From: DASRQK01 sp040392005
GTDB lineage: Bacteria; Bacteroidota; Bacteroidia; Sphingobacteriales; Sphingobacteriaceae
Direction of reading: 5' to 3'
NCBI GenBank assembly: GCA_040392005.1
Contig: JBEBWT010000003.1
Span: 1 to 64,000, forward strand
Length of the DNA: 64,000 nucleotides
Shown one piece after another: positions 25,239-33,559 of the stretch. The number at the start of each line of letters is the position of its first letter. Position 1 is the stretch's first letter. The position numbers and the translations under genes were made by a program. The notes under the pieces are model-generated. The model searched no databases, was not told the origin of the DNA, and saw only the letters and a list, made by a program, of their open reading frames with translations.

Positions 25239-27773
25239 ATGTACGGAAGATTAGTTTTGCTTTTATGCTTTATGCTCACCGGTTTTTCGGCACTGCCGCA
25301 AAACAATACAAAGAGTCCCAAAGAGTTTTTTGGCTATGAACTTGGGCAACGCTTCACACCTCATCACCGGTTGGTGGCTTATGCCGAGCATGTGGCTGCG
25401 ACGAGTGACCGGGTGGCGCTCCAATATTATGGAGAATCCTATGAGCACCGTCCCCTGCTGGCTCTTTTTGTGTCCTCGCCGGCCAATATCGGGCGTCTGG
25501 AACAAATCCGTACCGACAATCTGAAACGTGCAGGTATCCTGGACGGCTCCCCGGTCACAGAAGTCCCCATCATCTGGATGAGCTATAATGTACACGGGAA
25601 TGAAGCGGTCGCATCCGAAACGGCACTGATGACGCTGTGGGCACTGATCGACCCGGCCAATCAGGAGAGTAAGCAATGGCTGGAAGGCTCGCTGGTGGTG
25701 ATCGATCCCTGTCTCAACCCGGATGGTCACAGCCGCTATGTCAATTGGTACTACCAGAAGGCAAATAATAAGGTGCAGCCAGACCCACAATCCACCGAGC
25801 ATTATGAGCCCTGGCCGGGAGGACGTCCCAATCATTACCTGTATGACCTCAACCGGGATTGGGCCTGGCAGGTACAAAAGGAATCTCAGGAAAGAAATCA
25901 CCTGTACAATCAATGGTTGCCGCAGGTGCATGTGGATTTCCATGAGCAGGGGGTGAATTCACCTTACTTTTTTGCGCCTGCCGCAGAACCGGTGCATGAG
26001 TATGTAACCCCTTTCCAACGGGAATTTCAGGGAATTATCGGTCGCAATAATGCCCGTTATTTTGACAGCGAAGCCTGGCTGTATTTTACCAGAGAGGTGT
26101 TTGATTTGTTTTATCCAAGCTATGGAGATACCTGGCCCACCTTCAACGGAGCGATCGGAATGACCTATGAGCAGGGAGGATCCGGACGGGCCGGACTGGG
26201 GATTCTGACGGCATTGGGTGACACCCTGACCCTCTATGACCGGATCATCCATCACCATACTTCCGGTATGTCCACTATTGAAATGACCCAGCAGCATGGC
26301 AAACGTCTGCTGGAGGAATTTGAGAAGTTTTTCAAGGGCCATGCGGCCAATCCGAAAGGAAAATATAAAACCTTTGTGGTCCGGGCGGGGCATAGTGCCG
26401 CCCGGCTGGAATCGCTCAAAACGCTGCTGGATCGCAATGGCATCCGGTACGAACAGGCCAGGGCCCGCTCCGGCCTGCAGGGCTATGCCTATTTTTCCGG
26501 CAAGAATGAGTCTTTTGCGGTCACTGAAAACGATCTGGTGATCAGTGCGTATCAGCCCAAATCGGTGCTGGTACAGACCTTGTTCGATCCGGACCCGGCC
26601 CTGTCCGATAGCATGACTTATGATATTACCAGTTGGGCACTTCCCTATGCCTATGGTCTGGAAGGTTATGCGCTGGAAACCAGACTGGAAACGACCGCAG
26701 CCGGCAGACCTGCTACGGTACGGAACCAATTGAACAAGGAGGCACTGGCCTATGTATCCCCCTGGAATACAACGCAGCATGCCCGCTTTCTGGCGGACCT
26801 GCTGCGGGAAAAGGTACGGGTGCGCTTTGCCACCAAAGATTTTGTGGTGTCGGGCAAAGAATTCAAGGCAGGGTCACTGATCATTGGCCGGGAGGGCAAC
26901 CACCAGCACAAAGATTTTGCGGCACTGCTGACCCGGATCGGGGATAAGCACGGGGTGCAGCTCGAATCCGTCACCACCGGTTATATGGACCGGGGTAATG
27001 ATTTTGGGTCTTCCGGGGTACGGGCAATAACAGCACCCAAAGTCGCCCTGATCGGCGGCAGTGGAGTAGCCTCCCTGAATTTTGGTGAATTGTGGCATTA
27101 CTTTGAACAGGAGCTGGACTATCCGCTTACTGTGCTCGAACAACAACAGTTCAACAGTGCGGATCTGGGACAGTATAACGTGATCATCCTACCCTCGGGA
27201 GGCTACCAGTCATTGGGTGAAAGCGGCTTTCAGAAGCTAAGTTCCTGGGTGGCATCGGGAGGTAAACTCATCGCATTTGAATCAGCGGTCTCCTCTCTGG
27301 TCGGAAAGACTGGATTCGGCATAGCCCGCTTTCTCACGGATGATGAAAAGAAAGCTGCGGATCGCCAGAATGAGAAAGAATCATTGGAGGGGTTGCTGGC
27401 TGCTTATGGTGAAAGGGACCGGGAACGGATCTCAAATACGGTATCTGGAGCTATTTTTGAAGTGAAAATCGATGCGAGCCATCCGCTTGGCTTTGGCACG
27501 GAAGGCCATTATTATACACTTAAAAATAGTGCGGGCCGGTATTCCTATCTCAAAAACGGGGTAAACGTCGGGGTCATTCCGTCGGCGGACTATCATCGCA
27601 GTGGATTTATCGGTTTCAGGGCCAAACGCTCCGTACGGGAATCGCTGGTATTCGGTGTGGAACAGAGGGGCCGGGGCCAGGTGATTTATTTTGTGGACAA
27701 TCCGATTTTCAGAGGCTTCTGGGAGAGTGGTAAACAATTAATAAACAACGCATTGTTTTTAGTTGGCCAATAA
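25239..27773 (+). CDS. Secreted M14 family zinc metallopeptidase with GATase-like domain
   Basis: An 844-residue exported carboxypeptidase-type metallopeptidase. Signal peptide about 1-20. The M14 zinc motif HxxE is in SYNVHGNEAVASE (about residues 115-118), the conserved LNPDGHSRYV region follows, and DFHEQG carries a further His/Glu region of the active site. From about 600 to 720 the sequence switches to a class I glutamine-amidotransferase/ThuA-like fold (KVALIGGSGVASLNFGELWHY and VIILPSGGYQSL), without an evident catalytic Cys. The family is widespread in Bacteroidota and probably degrades peptides outside the cytoplasm. Monocistronic; the following NifU-like gene starts 63 bp later. Confidence 0.9.
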   Translation: MYGRLVLLLCFMLTGFSALPQNNTKSPKEFFGYELGQRFTPHHRLVAYAEHVAATSDRVALQYYGESYEHRPLLALFVSSPANIGRLEQIRTDNLKRAGILDGSPVTEVPIIWMSYNVHGNEAVASETALMTLWALIDPANQESKQWLEGSLVVIDPCLNPDGHSRYVNWYYQKANNKVQPDPQSTEHYEPWPGGRPNHYLYDLNRDWAWQVQKESQERNHLYNQWLPQVHVDFHEQGVNSPYFFAPAAEPVHEYVTPFQREFQGIIGRNNARYFDSEAWLYFTREVFDLFYPSYGDTWPTFNGAIGMTYEQGGSGRAGLGILTALGDTLTLYDRIIHHHTSGMSTIEMTQQHGKRLLEEFEKFFKGHAANPKGKYKTFVVRAGHSAARLESLKTLLDRNGIRYEQARARSGLQGYAYFSGKNESFAVTENDLVISAYQPKSVLVQTLFDPDPALSDSMTYDITSWALPYAYGLEGYALETRLETTAAGRPATVRNQLNKEALAYVSPWNTTQHARFLADLLREKVRVRFATKDFVVSGKEFKAGSLIIGREGNHQHKDFAALLTRIGDKHGVQLESVTTGYMDRGNDFGSSGVRAITAPKVALIGGSGVASLNFGELWHYFEQELDYPLTVLEQQQFNSADLGQYNVIILPSGGYQSLGESGFQKLSSWVASGGKLIAFESAVSSLVGKTGFGIARFLTDDEKKAADRQNEKESLEGLLAAYGERDRERISNTVSGAIFEVKIDASHPLGFGTEGHYYTLKNSAGRYSYLKNGVNVGVIPSADYHRSGFIGFRAKRSVRESLVFGVEQRGRGQVIYFVDNPIFRGFWESGKQLINNALFLVGQ

Positions 27774-27836
27774 TTGGGTTTTATTAATCGGAAGAAATTG
27801 TGTATCTTTACGGCTGGATTAATCATCGCATTTGGT

Positions 27837-28106
27837 ATGAGTTTAAAGGAAAGAGTAGAACAGGCATTGGATACGATCAGGCCCTATCTGGAAGCAGACG
27901 GGGGCGATGTGCATATAGATGAGATCACTTCGGATAATGTGGTCAGACTTCGTTTGCTGGGATCCTGCGCTTCCTGTGCCATGAGCATTATGACTTTCAA
28001 GGCAGGACTGGAGCAGGCGATCAAAAAGGCGGTACCTGAAATCACTTCCGTGGAGGCGATCAATATTACGGATATCAACGACCCCAAAGCCACTATGCCT
28101 TACTGA
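27837..28106 (+). CDS. NifU-like (C-terminal domain) iron-sulfur cluster protein
   Basis: An 89-residue protein consisting only of the NifU C-terminal (NFU) domain, a scaffold or carrier for [4Fe-4S] clusters. The cluster-binding CxxC lies in GSCASCAMS, preceded by the typical YLEADGGDVHIDEI segment. The frame is open to 27774, but the homology starts at the ATG at 27837; a near-consensus -7 element (TATCTTTA, 27802-27809) lies in the extra stretch. It is a stand-alone gene here. Confidence 0.93.
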   Translation: MSLKERVEQALDTIRPYLEADGGDVHIDEITSDNVVRLRLLGSCASCAMSIMTFKAGLEQAIKKAVPEITSVEAINITDINDPKATMPY

Positions 28107-28221
28107 GCGGCGTCCCCGGCTGACCGGTGCAATACAACATCGGGAGAGTCGTTTCAGGATGGCCCGGAACGTTATTTTAAATGTTTTAACACAATTTAAC
28201 GGCTTCTGTAAGCGAGATTGT

Positions 28222-28229
28222 GTATTTTT
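28222..28229 (+). promoter_or_regulatory. -7 element 5 nt before a start codon
   Basis: TATTTTTG fits TAnnTTTG and ends 5 nt before the ATG at 28235, predicting a leaderless or nearly leaderless mRNA. Confidence 0.5.
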
Positions 28230-28234
28230 GTGTT

Positions 28235-28894
28235 ATGAGATCCACGATTGTCATTTTTGTTTCTGCGCTTCTGCTGGTGTTGCCCTGCTGGATGAGTGAA
28301 GGGTTTGCACAGCAAAAAACACTGGTACAATTCAGTGGGGTCATCCGAAATACCAATTCAGATGCAGTCGTACCCTATGTGACCATCAGGAATCAGTCCT
28401 TTCAATCTCAGACTTTTTCAGCCAATCACCAGGGATACTTCTCTTTTGTGGCCCACGAAGGGGATACCATCCTGTTCACGTCTATGGGTTATTCTCCGGT
28501 AGAGCTGGTGATTCCCCGCGGGATCGGTGAAAGTAAATATACAGCCGATGTACGCATGACAACGGATGTCATCGAACTGGAAGTGGTTGAACCTTATCCC
28601 TGGGCCAGTGTGGACGAATTTAACACCGCATTTATGTCACTGGAGATTGCCGATGACAATATTATGGTCGCCAAGAGGAATCTCTCTCCTGAATCCCTGG
28701 CGGCTATGTCTGCCGTGACGCCCCGCAATGCGCAGGAAATGCAGACCTACAATGCCAATCAGAACCATATCAATCTCTCTAACCGGGCCATCAACCAGCG
28801 CATGGCCAACCCGCTGCTGAACCCCTTTGCCTGGGGCAATTTTATCCGTCAGATTACCGAGGGGAATAAGAGCCGCAGCAAGAATAATTGGTAA
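28235..28894 (+). CDS. Exported protein with a carboxypeptidase-regulatory-like domain
   Basis: A 219-residue exported protein. ATG at 28235 is chosen over an in-frame GTG at 28220 because the latter would lie in the promoter. Signal peptide about 1-25 (ending near GFAQQK). Residues about 30-115 form a CarboxypepD_reg-like beta-sandwich (FSGVIRNTNSDAVVPYVT, FSANHQGYFSFVAHEGDTI, FTSMGYSPVELV). The tail of about 100 residues is helical, Asn/Gln-rich and unrecognised. It resembles in architecture, but not clearly in its tail, the protein at 13091-13909. The role is unknown. It precedes the ribosomal protein cluster but is probably a separate transcript. Confidence 0.8.
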   Translation: MRSTIVIFVSALLLVLPCWMSEGFAQQKTLVQFSGVIRNTNSDAVVPYVTIRNQSFQSQTFSANHQGYFSFVAHEGDTILFTSMGYSPVELVIPRGIGESKYTADVRMTTDVIELEVVEPYPWASVDEFNTAFMSLEIADDNIMVAKRNLSPESLAAMSAVTPRNAQEMQTYNANQNHINLSNRAINQRMANPLLNPFAWGNFIRQITEGNKSRSKNNW

Positions 28895-28998
28895 TCTGAA
28901 AAAATATCAATTAAATGTGTTGCGGAATCAAAAAGTATTTCGGATATTTGCAGACTCTTTGAGAAAAGACGAATAGTAGTATAAAAAATAGCATAATC

Positions 28999-29232
28999 AT
29001 GTCAAGAATTTGTGATTTAACCGGAAAGGCTGCGATGAACGGATACAACGTTTCCAACTCCAACAGGAAAACGAAACGTAAGTTCTATCCAAACTTGCAG
29101 ACAAAGCGTTTCTTTATCCCGGAGGAAAACCGTTGGATTACGCTGAAAGTCAGCACATCGGCTATCAAAACCATCAACAAGCTGGGAATTACAGCTGTTA
29201 TCGACAGGTTCATTGAAAAGGGCCGTATTTAA
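28999..29232 (+). CDS. rpmB: 50S ribosomal protein L28
   Basis: A 77-residue bL28: MSRICDLTGKAAMNGYNVS at the start, then the basic RKTKRKFYPNLQTKRFFIPE stretch. Large-subunit protein. First of three small ribosomal genes (L28, L33, bL38) arranged as usual in Bacteroidota, followed by a strong terminator and ftsY. The spacing to rpmG is 30 bp. Confidence 0.97.
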   Translation: MSRICDLTGKAAMNGYNVSNSNRKTKRKFYPNLQTKRFFIPEENRWITLKVSTSAIKTINKLGITAVIDRFIEKGRI

Positions 29233-29262
29233 TCAGGTAACAGCTTTTAAATAAAGAAGAAA

Positions 29263-29445
29263 ATGGCAAAAAAAGGAAATAGGGTGCAGGTGATCCTCGA
29301 ATGTACAGAGCATAAGGAAAGCGGAATGCCAGGAATGTCCCGTTATATCACCACCAAGAATAAGAAAAATACCACTGAGCGTCTGGAGTTGAAGAAATTC
29401 AACCCGGTACTGCGCAAAGTGACTGTTCACAAAGAAATTAAATAA
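29263..29445 (+). CDS. rpmG: 50S ribosomal protein L33
   Basis: A 60-residue bL33 with MAKKGNRVQVILECTEHK and the SRYITTKNKKNTTERLEL core. It contains a single Cys and lacks the two CxxC pairs of zinc-binding L33, so it is the zinc-free form. Middle gene of the L28-L33-bL38 group. Confidence 0.97.
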   Translation: MAKKGNRVQVILECTEHKESGMPGMSRYITTKNKKNTTERLELKKFNPVLRKVTVHKEIK

Positions 29446-29452
29446 TTGAGAC

Positions 29453-29632
29453 ATGGCAAAGAAAGCAGTTGCATCATTGAAGACCGGTAAGGGTAAGGAT
29501 TATACCAAAGTGATCACGGCGGTAAGATCTCCGAAAACAGGTGCTTATACCTTCAAGGAAATCATTGCCCACAATGACCACATTAAAGAAGCTGTCGAAG
29601 CGGCAAAAACCGCTGTCGAAGAAGGAGTATAA
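29453..29632 (+). CDS. Ribosomal protein bL38 (DUF4295)
   Basis: A 59-residue basic protein starting MAKKAVASLKTGKGKDYTKV, with SPKTGAYTFKEIIAH in the middle and a Glu/Ala-rich helical end. It is the DUF4295 family, found only in Bacteroidota and always next to rpmB and rpmG. The family was identified as a ribosomal protein, named bL38, in the Flavobacterium johnsoniae ribosome structure. It begins 7 bp after rpmG and is followed by the operon terminator. It is too short to be found by simple length filters. Confidence 0.92.
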   Translation: MAKKAVASLKTGKGKDYTKVITAVRSPKTGAYTFKEIIAHNDHIKEAVEAAKTAVEEGV

Positions 29633-29656
29633 GTTTTCCTTTCGCTGAAAATAGAT

Positions 29657-29694
29657 AAGCCGTTTCGGAGTCGTCCGGAAGGGCTTTTTTTTTG
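29657..29694 (+). terminator. Terminator of the rpmB-rpmG-bL38 operon
   Basis: An imperfect 13-bp stem, AAGCCGTTTCGGA (29657-29669) with TCCGGAAGGGCTT, and a tight GTCG loop, followed by a run of eight or nine T. It starts 24 bp after the bL38 stop. Confidence 0.85.
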
Positions 29695-29765
29695 AACCCG
29701 CATGATGTATTAAATTTTCTATTACGGGCTACGGGTTGAACTGAATTTTTAGTAATTTTACACGA

Positions 29766-30731
29766 ATGGGATTATTTGATTTTTTCAAGAAAAAGACCGC
29801 ATCACCCGAAGAGCAGGAGGCACTGGACAAAGGATTGGAGAGAACCAAAACGGATTTTTTCTCCAAGATTACCAAAGCCGTTGTCGGGAAATCGACTGTG
29901 GACGAAGAAGTGCTGGATGAATTGGAAGAAATCCTGGTCACCTCGGATGTGGGCGTTAGTACCACGCTGAAAATCATCGAACGGATCGAAGAACGGGTGG
30001 CACGGGACAAATACCTCAATGCCTCCGAACTGAATAGGCTGTTGAAGGAAGAGATCCAGGCCTTACTGGCGGAAAATAACAGTGCTGATTTTGAGAGTTT
30101 TGAATATGGCGATCACAAACCTTATGTGATCATGGTGGTGGGTGTGAATGGAGTGGGCAAGACGACCACCATCGGAAAACTGGCGCACCAGCTCAAACAG
30201 GCAGGCAATAAAGTAGTGCTGGGAGCGGCGGATACGTTCCGGGCCGCGGCGGTCGATCAGATCAAACTTTGGGGAGAACGGGTCGGTGTACGGGTCGTAG
30301 CGCAGGCCATGGGTTCGGATCCTGCATCAGTGGCCTTTGATACCGTACAATCAGCCGTGGCCAATGGCGATGATGTCGCCATTATTGATACCGCCGGGCG
30401 CCTCCACAACAAGGTGGCCCTGATGAATGAGCTGACCAAGATCAAGAAGGTCATGGATAAGGTGGTGCCGGGTGCGCCGCATGAGATCCTGCTGGTCCTG
30501 GATGCTTCCACCGGGCAGAATGCCATCGAGCAGTGTACCCAGTTTACCCAGGCCACCGATGTGAACGCATTGGCCCTGACCAAGCTGGATGGTACTGCCA
30601 AAGGAGGGGTGGTCATCGGGATTTCGGATCAATTCAAGATCCCGGTCAAATACATTGGCATCGGAGAGAAGATCGGGGACCTGCAATTGTTCAACAAGAA
30701 AGAATTTGTTGATTCTCTTTTCAAATCCTGA
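29766..30731 (+). CDS. ftsY: Signal recognition particle receptor FtsY
   Basis: SRP receptor GTPase that docks ribosome-nascent chain complexes at the inner membrane. The 321-residue protein has a short N-terminal part (no long acidic A domain): an amphipathic MGLFDFFKKK membrane-binding start and the N helical bundle to about 110. The G domain has G1 GVNGVGKT (126-133), the DTFRAAA insertion region (156-162), DTAGR (208-212) and TKLD (272-275). The imperfect -7 element TAATTTTA (29753-29760) ends 5 nt before the ATG, like several others in the window. Confidence 0.97.
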   Translation: MGLFDFFKKKTASPEEQEALDKGLERTKTDFFSKITKAVVGKSTVDEEVLDELEEILVTSDVGVSTTLKIIERIEERVARDKYLNASELNRLLKEEIQALLAENNSADFESFEYGDHKPYVIMVVGVNGVGKTTTIGKLAHQLKQAGNKVVLGAADTFRAAAVDQIKLWGERVGVRVVAQAMGSDPASVAFDTVQSAVANGDDVAIIDTAGRLHNKVALMNELTKIKKVMDKVVPGAPHEILLVLDASTGQNAIEQCTQFTQATDVNALALTKLDGTAKGGVVIGISDQFKIPVKYIGIGEKIGDLQLFNKKEFVDSLFKS

Positions 30732-30814
30732 GGCGACAGCACCTCTGTGCAGCGTGATTCCGCTGTATATCCATGCTATTTTATAAAGCCCTTCTGCTTG
30801 ATTTTAATGTACAG

Positions 30815-32170
30815 ATGAAGACTAAAACAACAACAACAATCCCCCAGGAAAAGATCCGCCGGCCCAGAGTCAATGTGGTCACCCTGGGCTGCTCAAAAAA
30901 TATTCATGACAGTGAAGTGCTGATGGGCCAGCTCCGGGGCAATGCTATGGAAGTAGTGCACGAGGCTGGGGCTGTACGCGAGGATGATATTGTGGTGATC
31001 AATACCTGTGGCTTCATTGACAATGCCAAGCAGGAATCCATCGATACCATTTTGCAATACAGCGCTCTGAAAGACGAAGGCAAGGTCGGCAAGGTGATTG
31101 TCACCGGTTGTTTGTCCGAGCGATACAAACCGGAGCTGGCTGCCGAGATCAGCAATGTGGATGCCTATTTTGGCACCAATGACTTGCAGGCCCTGCTCTC
31201 CACCGTGGGAGCAGACTATAAATACGAATTGCTGGGAGAACGGATGCTGACGACCCCCTCGCACTTTGCTTACTTCAAGATTGCCGAAGGCTGCAACCGG
31301 CCCTGCTCCTTCTGCGCCATTCCACTGATGCGGGGCAAGCACCAGTCCAAAAGCATGGAAGATCTGGAGAAAGAGGCCCGTTTCCTGGCTGCACAGGGCA
31401 CCAAGGAACTGATCCTGATCGCCCAGGACCTGACCTATTACGGCCTGGACCTATACGGAAAAAGAAATCTGGCGGACTTGCTCCGGCGACTCTCGGATAT
31501 TGATGGGATAGACTGGATCCGCATGCAGTATGCCTATCCATCCGGTTTCCCGATGGAAATCCTGGATGTGATGAATGAGCGGGAGAACATTTGCAAGTAC
31601 CTGGATATGCCCTTGCAGCATATCAGCGACCGTATGCTGCAATCCATGCGCAGGGGAATCACCCGGCAAAAAACCCTGGATCTGGTGGATGCTATCCGTG
31701 ACAAGGTGCCGGAGATTGCGCTGCGGACCACCCTGATCTGCGGCTATCCCGGTGAAACGGAGGCCGATTTTGAAGAGATGAAGAACTGGGTGGAGACGAC
31801 CCGCTTCGATCGCCTGGGTTGCTTTACCTATTCGCACGAAGAAAATACCCATGCCCACAGCTTGCAAGATAATGTGCCGGCGGAAGTCAAAGAGGCGCGG
31901 GTGGAAGCAATTATGGGCATTCAGCAGCAGGTGTCCTATGAGATCAATCAGGGTAAGGTCGGCAAGCATTATAAGGTACTGATCGACCGTACCGATAATG
32001 GATATTTTGTGGGGCGGACCGAATATGATTCACCGGAGGTGGATAATGAGGTACTGATCCCCATGGAAAGTGGTGATTTTGCTTCAGTCGGTCGTTTTGT
32101 GGAGGTACGCATTGACCGGGCGGAGGAATTTGATCTGTACGGTACGATTACCAAAAAATGTCATGTATAA
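30815..32170 (+). CDS. rimO: Ribosomal protein S12 methylthiotransferase
   Basis: Radical SAM enzyme that adds a methylthio group to an aspartate of ribosomal protein S12. From the ATG at 30815 (451 residues; an upstream in-frame ATG at 30773 adds 14 residues of poor match), the UPF0004 domain cluster cysteines are Cys26 (TLGCSK), Cys65 (NTCGF) and Cys99 (TGCLSERY). The radical SAM CxxxCxxC is Cys160, Cys164 and Cys167 (CNRPCSFC). A C-terminal TRAM domain spans about 380-451. The stop codon lies in the left arm of an inverted repeat shared with the next gene. Confidence 0.95.
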   Translation: MKTKTTTTIPQEKIRRPRVNVVTLGCSKNIHDSEVLMGQLRGNAMEVVHEAGAVREDDIVVINTCGFIDNAKQESIDTILQYSALKDEGKVGKVIVTGCLSERYKPELAAEISNVDAYFGTNDLQALLSTVGADYKYELLGERMLTTPSHFAYFKIAEGCNRPCSFCAIPLMRGKHQSKSMEDLEKEARFLAAQGTKELILIAQDLTYYGLDLYGKRNLADLLRRLSDIDGIDWIRMQYAYPSGFPMEILDVMNERENICKYLDMPLQHISDRMLQSMRRGITRQKTLDLVDAIRDKVPEIALRTTLICGYPGETEADFEEMKNWVETTRFDRLGCFTYSHEENTHAHSLQDNVPAEVKEARVEAIMGIQQQVSYEINQGKVGKHYKVLIDRTDNGYFVGRTEYDSPEVDNEVLIPMESGDFASVGRFVEVRIDRAEEFDLYGTITKKCHV

Positions 32171-32202
32171 GCGGTATATTTGTATAGATACCGCTTATAC
32201 AT
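32163..32202 (+). promoter_or_regulatory. Perfect 15-bp inverted repeat joining rimO stop and next start, with -7 element
   Basis: ATGTATAAGCGGTAT (32163-32177) and ATACCGCTTATACAT (32188-32202) are exact inverse complements with a 10-nt loop. The rimO TAA (32168-32170) lies in the left arm and the first two bases of the next gene's ATG (32201) end the right arm. TATATTTG (32175-32182), an exact -7 element, runs from the left arm into the loop. There is no T tail, so it is not a typical terminator; an operator or a start-masking RNA hairpin fits better. Confidence 0.8.
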
Positions 32203-33547
32203 GAAGATAATCTGTTGCTTCATATCGTTTTTTTGGGCGTCATGGGGTTGTGCGCAAGGTCTCTTCACGCTGACCGGGGATAAGCCATTGTCCTTTAAAT
32301 TCGAAATGGTCAATAATCTGGTATTGGTGCCTGTGACGATTAATGGGATCAAGTTTTCTTTCCTGATGGATACAGGGGTCAGGGAAACGATCTTGTTTGC
32401 CAATACCGAAGACTCACTCTACCTTCACAATCAGAAAAAGATAAAGTTTGAGGGTATAGGCATCGGGGAAGGCGTGGACGGTGTTATTTCCACTGGCAAT
32501 ATCGTAGATGTAGGTGGTGTAGCCGTGGATTCCCTGCATTGGTTGTATGTTGTGCAGGGCGAAGACCTGGACATGTCGAGCAGTGTGGGCGTAGGTATTA
32601 ATGGCATATTGGGATCAAGGTTTTTCAATAGTTTCCCCATCAGGATAGATTATATCCGATCACGTCTCACAATCTATCCGCCCGGGTATGATTATAGCAG
32701 AGAGGTGCAGCGGTATGAGGCGATTCCGATCGAACTATATAATTATAGGCCTTATATTCAGGGAAATATACAAGTGGACGATCAATGGATCAGGGGCAAA
32801 ATGCTGATCGACATGGGCAATACAGATGCTTTTATGCTGCTTGCATTTCTGCTACCGGACTTTATTGTCAGGGAACCCTATGTAGAAGAGTATATCGGAC
32901 GGGGTTTTAATGGTGTGATCTATGGTAAGCGGAATAGAATACAGAAGGCCTCCGTACAAGGGATAGAATTTGATTATCCCATTGTGGCTTACCCGGATTC
33001 CAATGCGGTGTATATGGCCAGATTGGTCAGTGGGCGTATAGGTTCCATCGGTAACCAGAGCCTTCAACGCTTCCATGTGTTGATGGATTACAAGGATAAA
33101 CGGTTTTATCTCCGAAAGAACAAATGGTTTGGGAAACCTTTCCTGTTGAATATGGCTGGTATAGACGTAAAGCATGACGGCATGATCTGGATAAAAGAGA
33201 TAATCAATGTAGAAGTACCTAAGCCAGAGCCCCTGGGAATGCTCGGAGAAGATCAGGGGATGACCATCAATTTGACAAATAGTCAAGTTCAGTATATATT
33301 TGCACTGAAGCCGAGTTATAAAATAGAAGGGGTGCGAAAAGATTCCCCGGCAGCACTTGCCGGAGCACAGGAAGGGGATACGCTATTAAAAATAAACGGT
33401 ACCCATACGGGTAATCTCACATTGGCAAAAATCCTGAGTAAATTGCAGACAAAACCAGGTGATGGGGTACAATTGCTGCTGCAAAGAGGAGATGAAAAAA
33501 TTCGTGTCCGTTTTCGTTTGACGGATCCCATTCCGTATAATCCTTAG
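32201..33547 (+). CDS. Exported retropepsin-like aspartic protease with PDZ domain
   Basis: A 448-residue exported protein (ATG 32201; the open frame extends to a TTG at 32180 inside the promoter). Signal peptide about 1-19 (WGCAQG). Two retropepsin-like halves are visible: the first with FLMDTGV (Asp57-Thr-Gly), the second with MLIDMGN (Asp204), where Met replaces the usual Thr. Residues about 350-448 are a PDZ domain (IEGVRKDSPAALAGAQEGDTLL). Aspartyl protease-PDZ proteins are frequent in Bacteroidota and face the periplasm; substrates are not known. Codon use is more AT-rich than in rimO. It is controlled by the inverted repeat described separately. Confidence 0.87.
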   Translation: MKIICCFISFFWASWGCAQGLFTLTGDKPLSFKFEMVNNLVLVPVTINGIKFSFLMDTGVRETILFANTEDSLYLHNQKKIKFEGIGIGEGVDGVISTGNIVDVGGVAVDSLHWLYVVQGEDLDMSSSVGVGINGILGSRFFNSFPIRIDYIRSRLTIYPPGYDYSREVQRYEAIPIELYNYRPYIQGNIQVDDQWIRGKMLIDMGNTDAFMLLAFLLPDFIVREPYVEEYIGRGFNGVIYGKRNRIQKASVQGIEFDYPIVAYPDSNAVYMARLVSGRIGSIGNQSLQRFHVLMDYKDKRFYLRKNKWFGKPFLLNMAGIDVKHDGMIWIKEIINVEVPKPEPLGMLGEDQGMTINLTNSQVQYIFALKPSYKIEGVRKDSPAALAGAQEGDTLLKINGTHTGNLTLAKILSKLQTKPGDGVQLLLQRGDEKIRVRFRLTDPIPYNP

Positions 33548-33559
33548 AATATCAAATGA

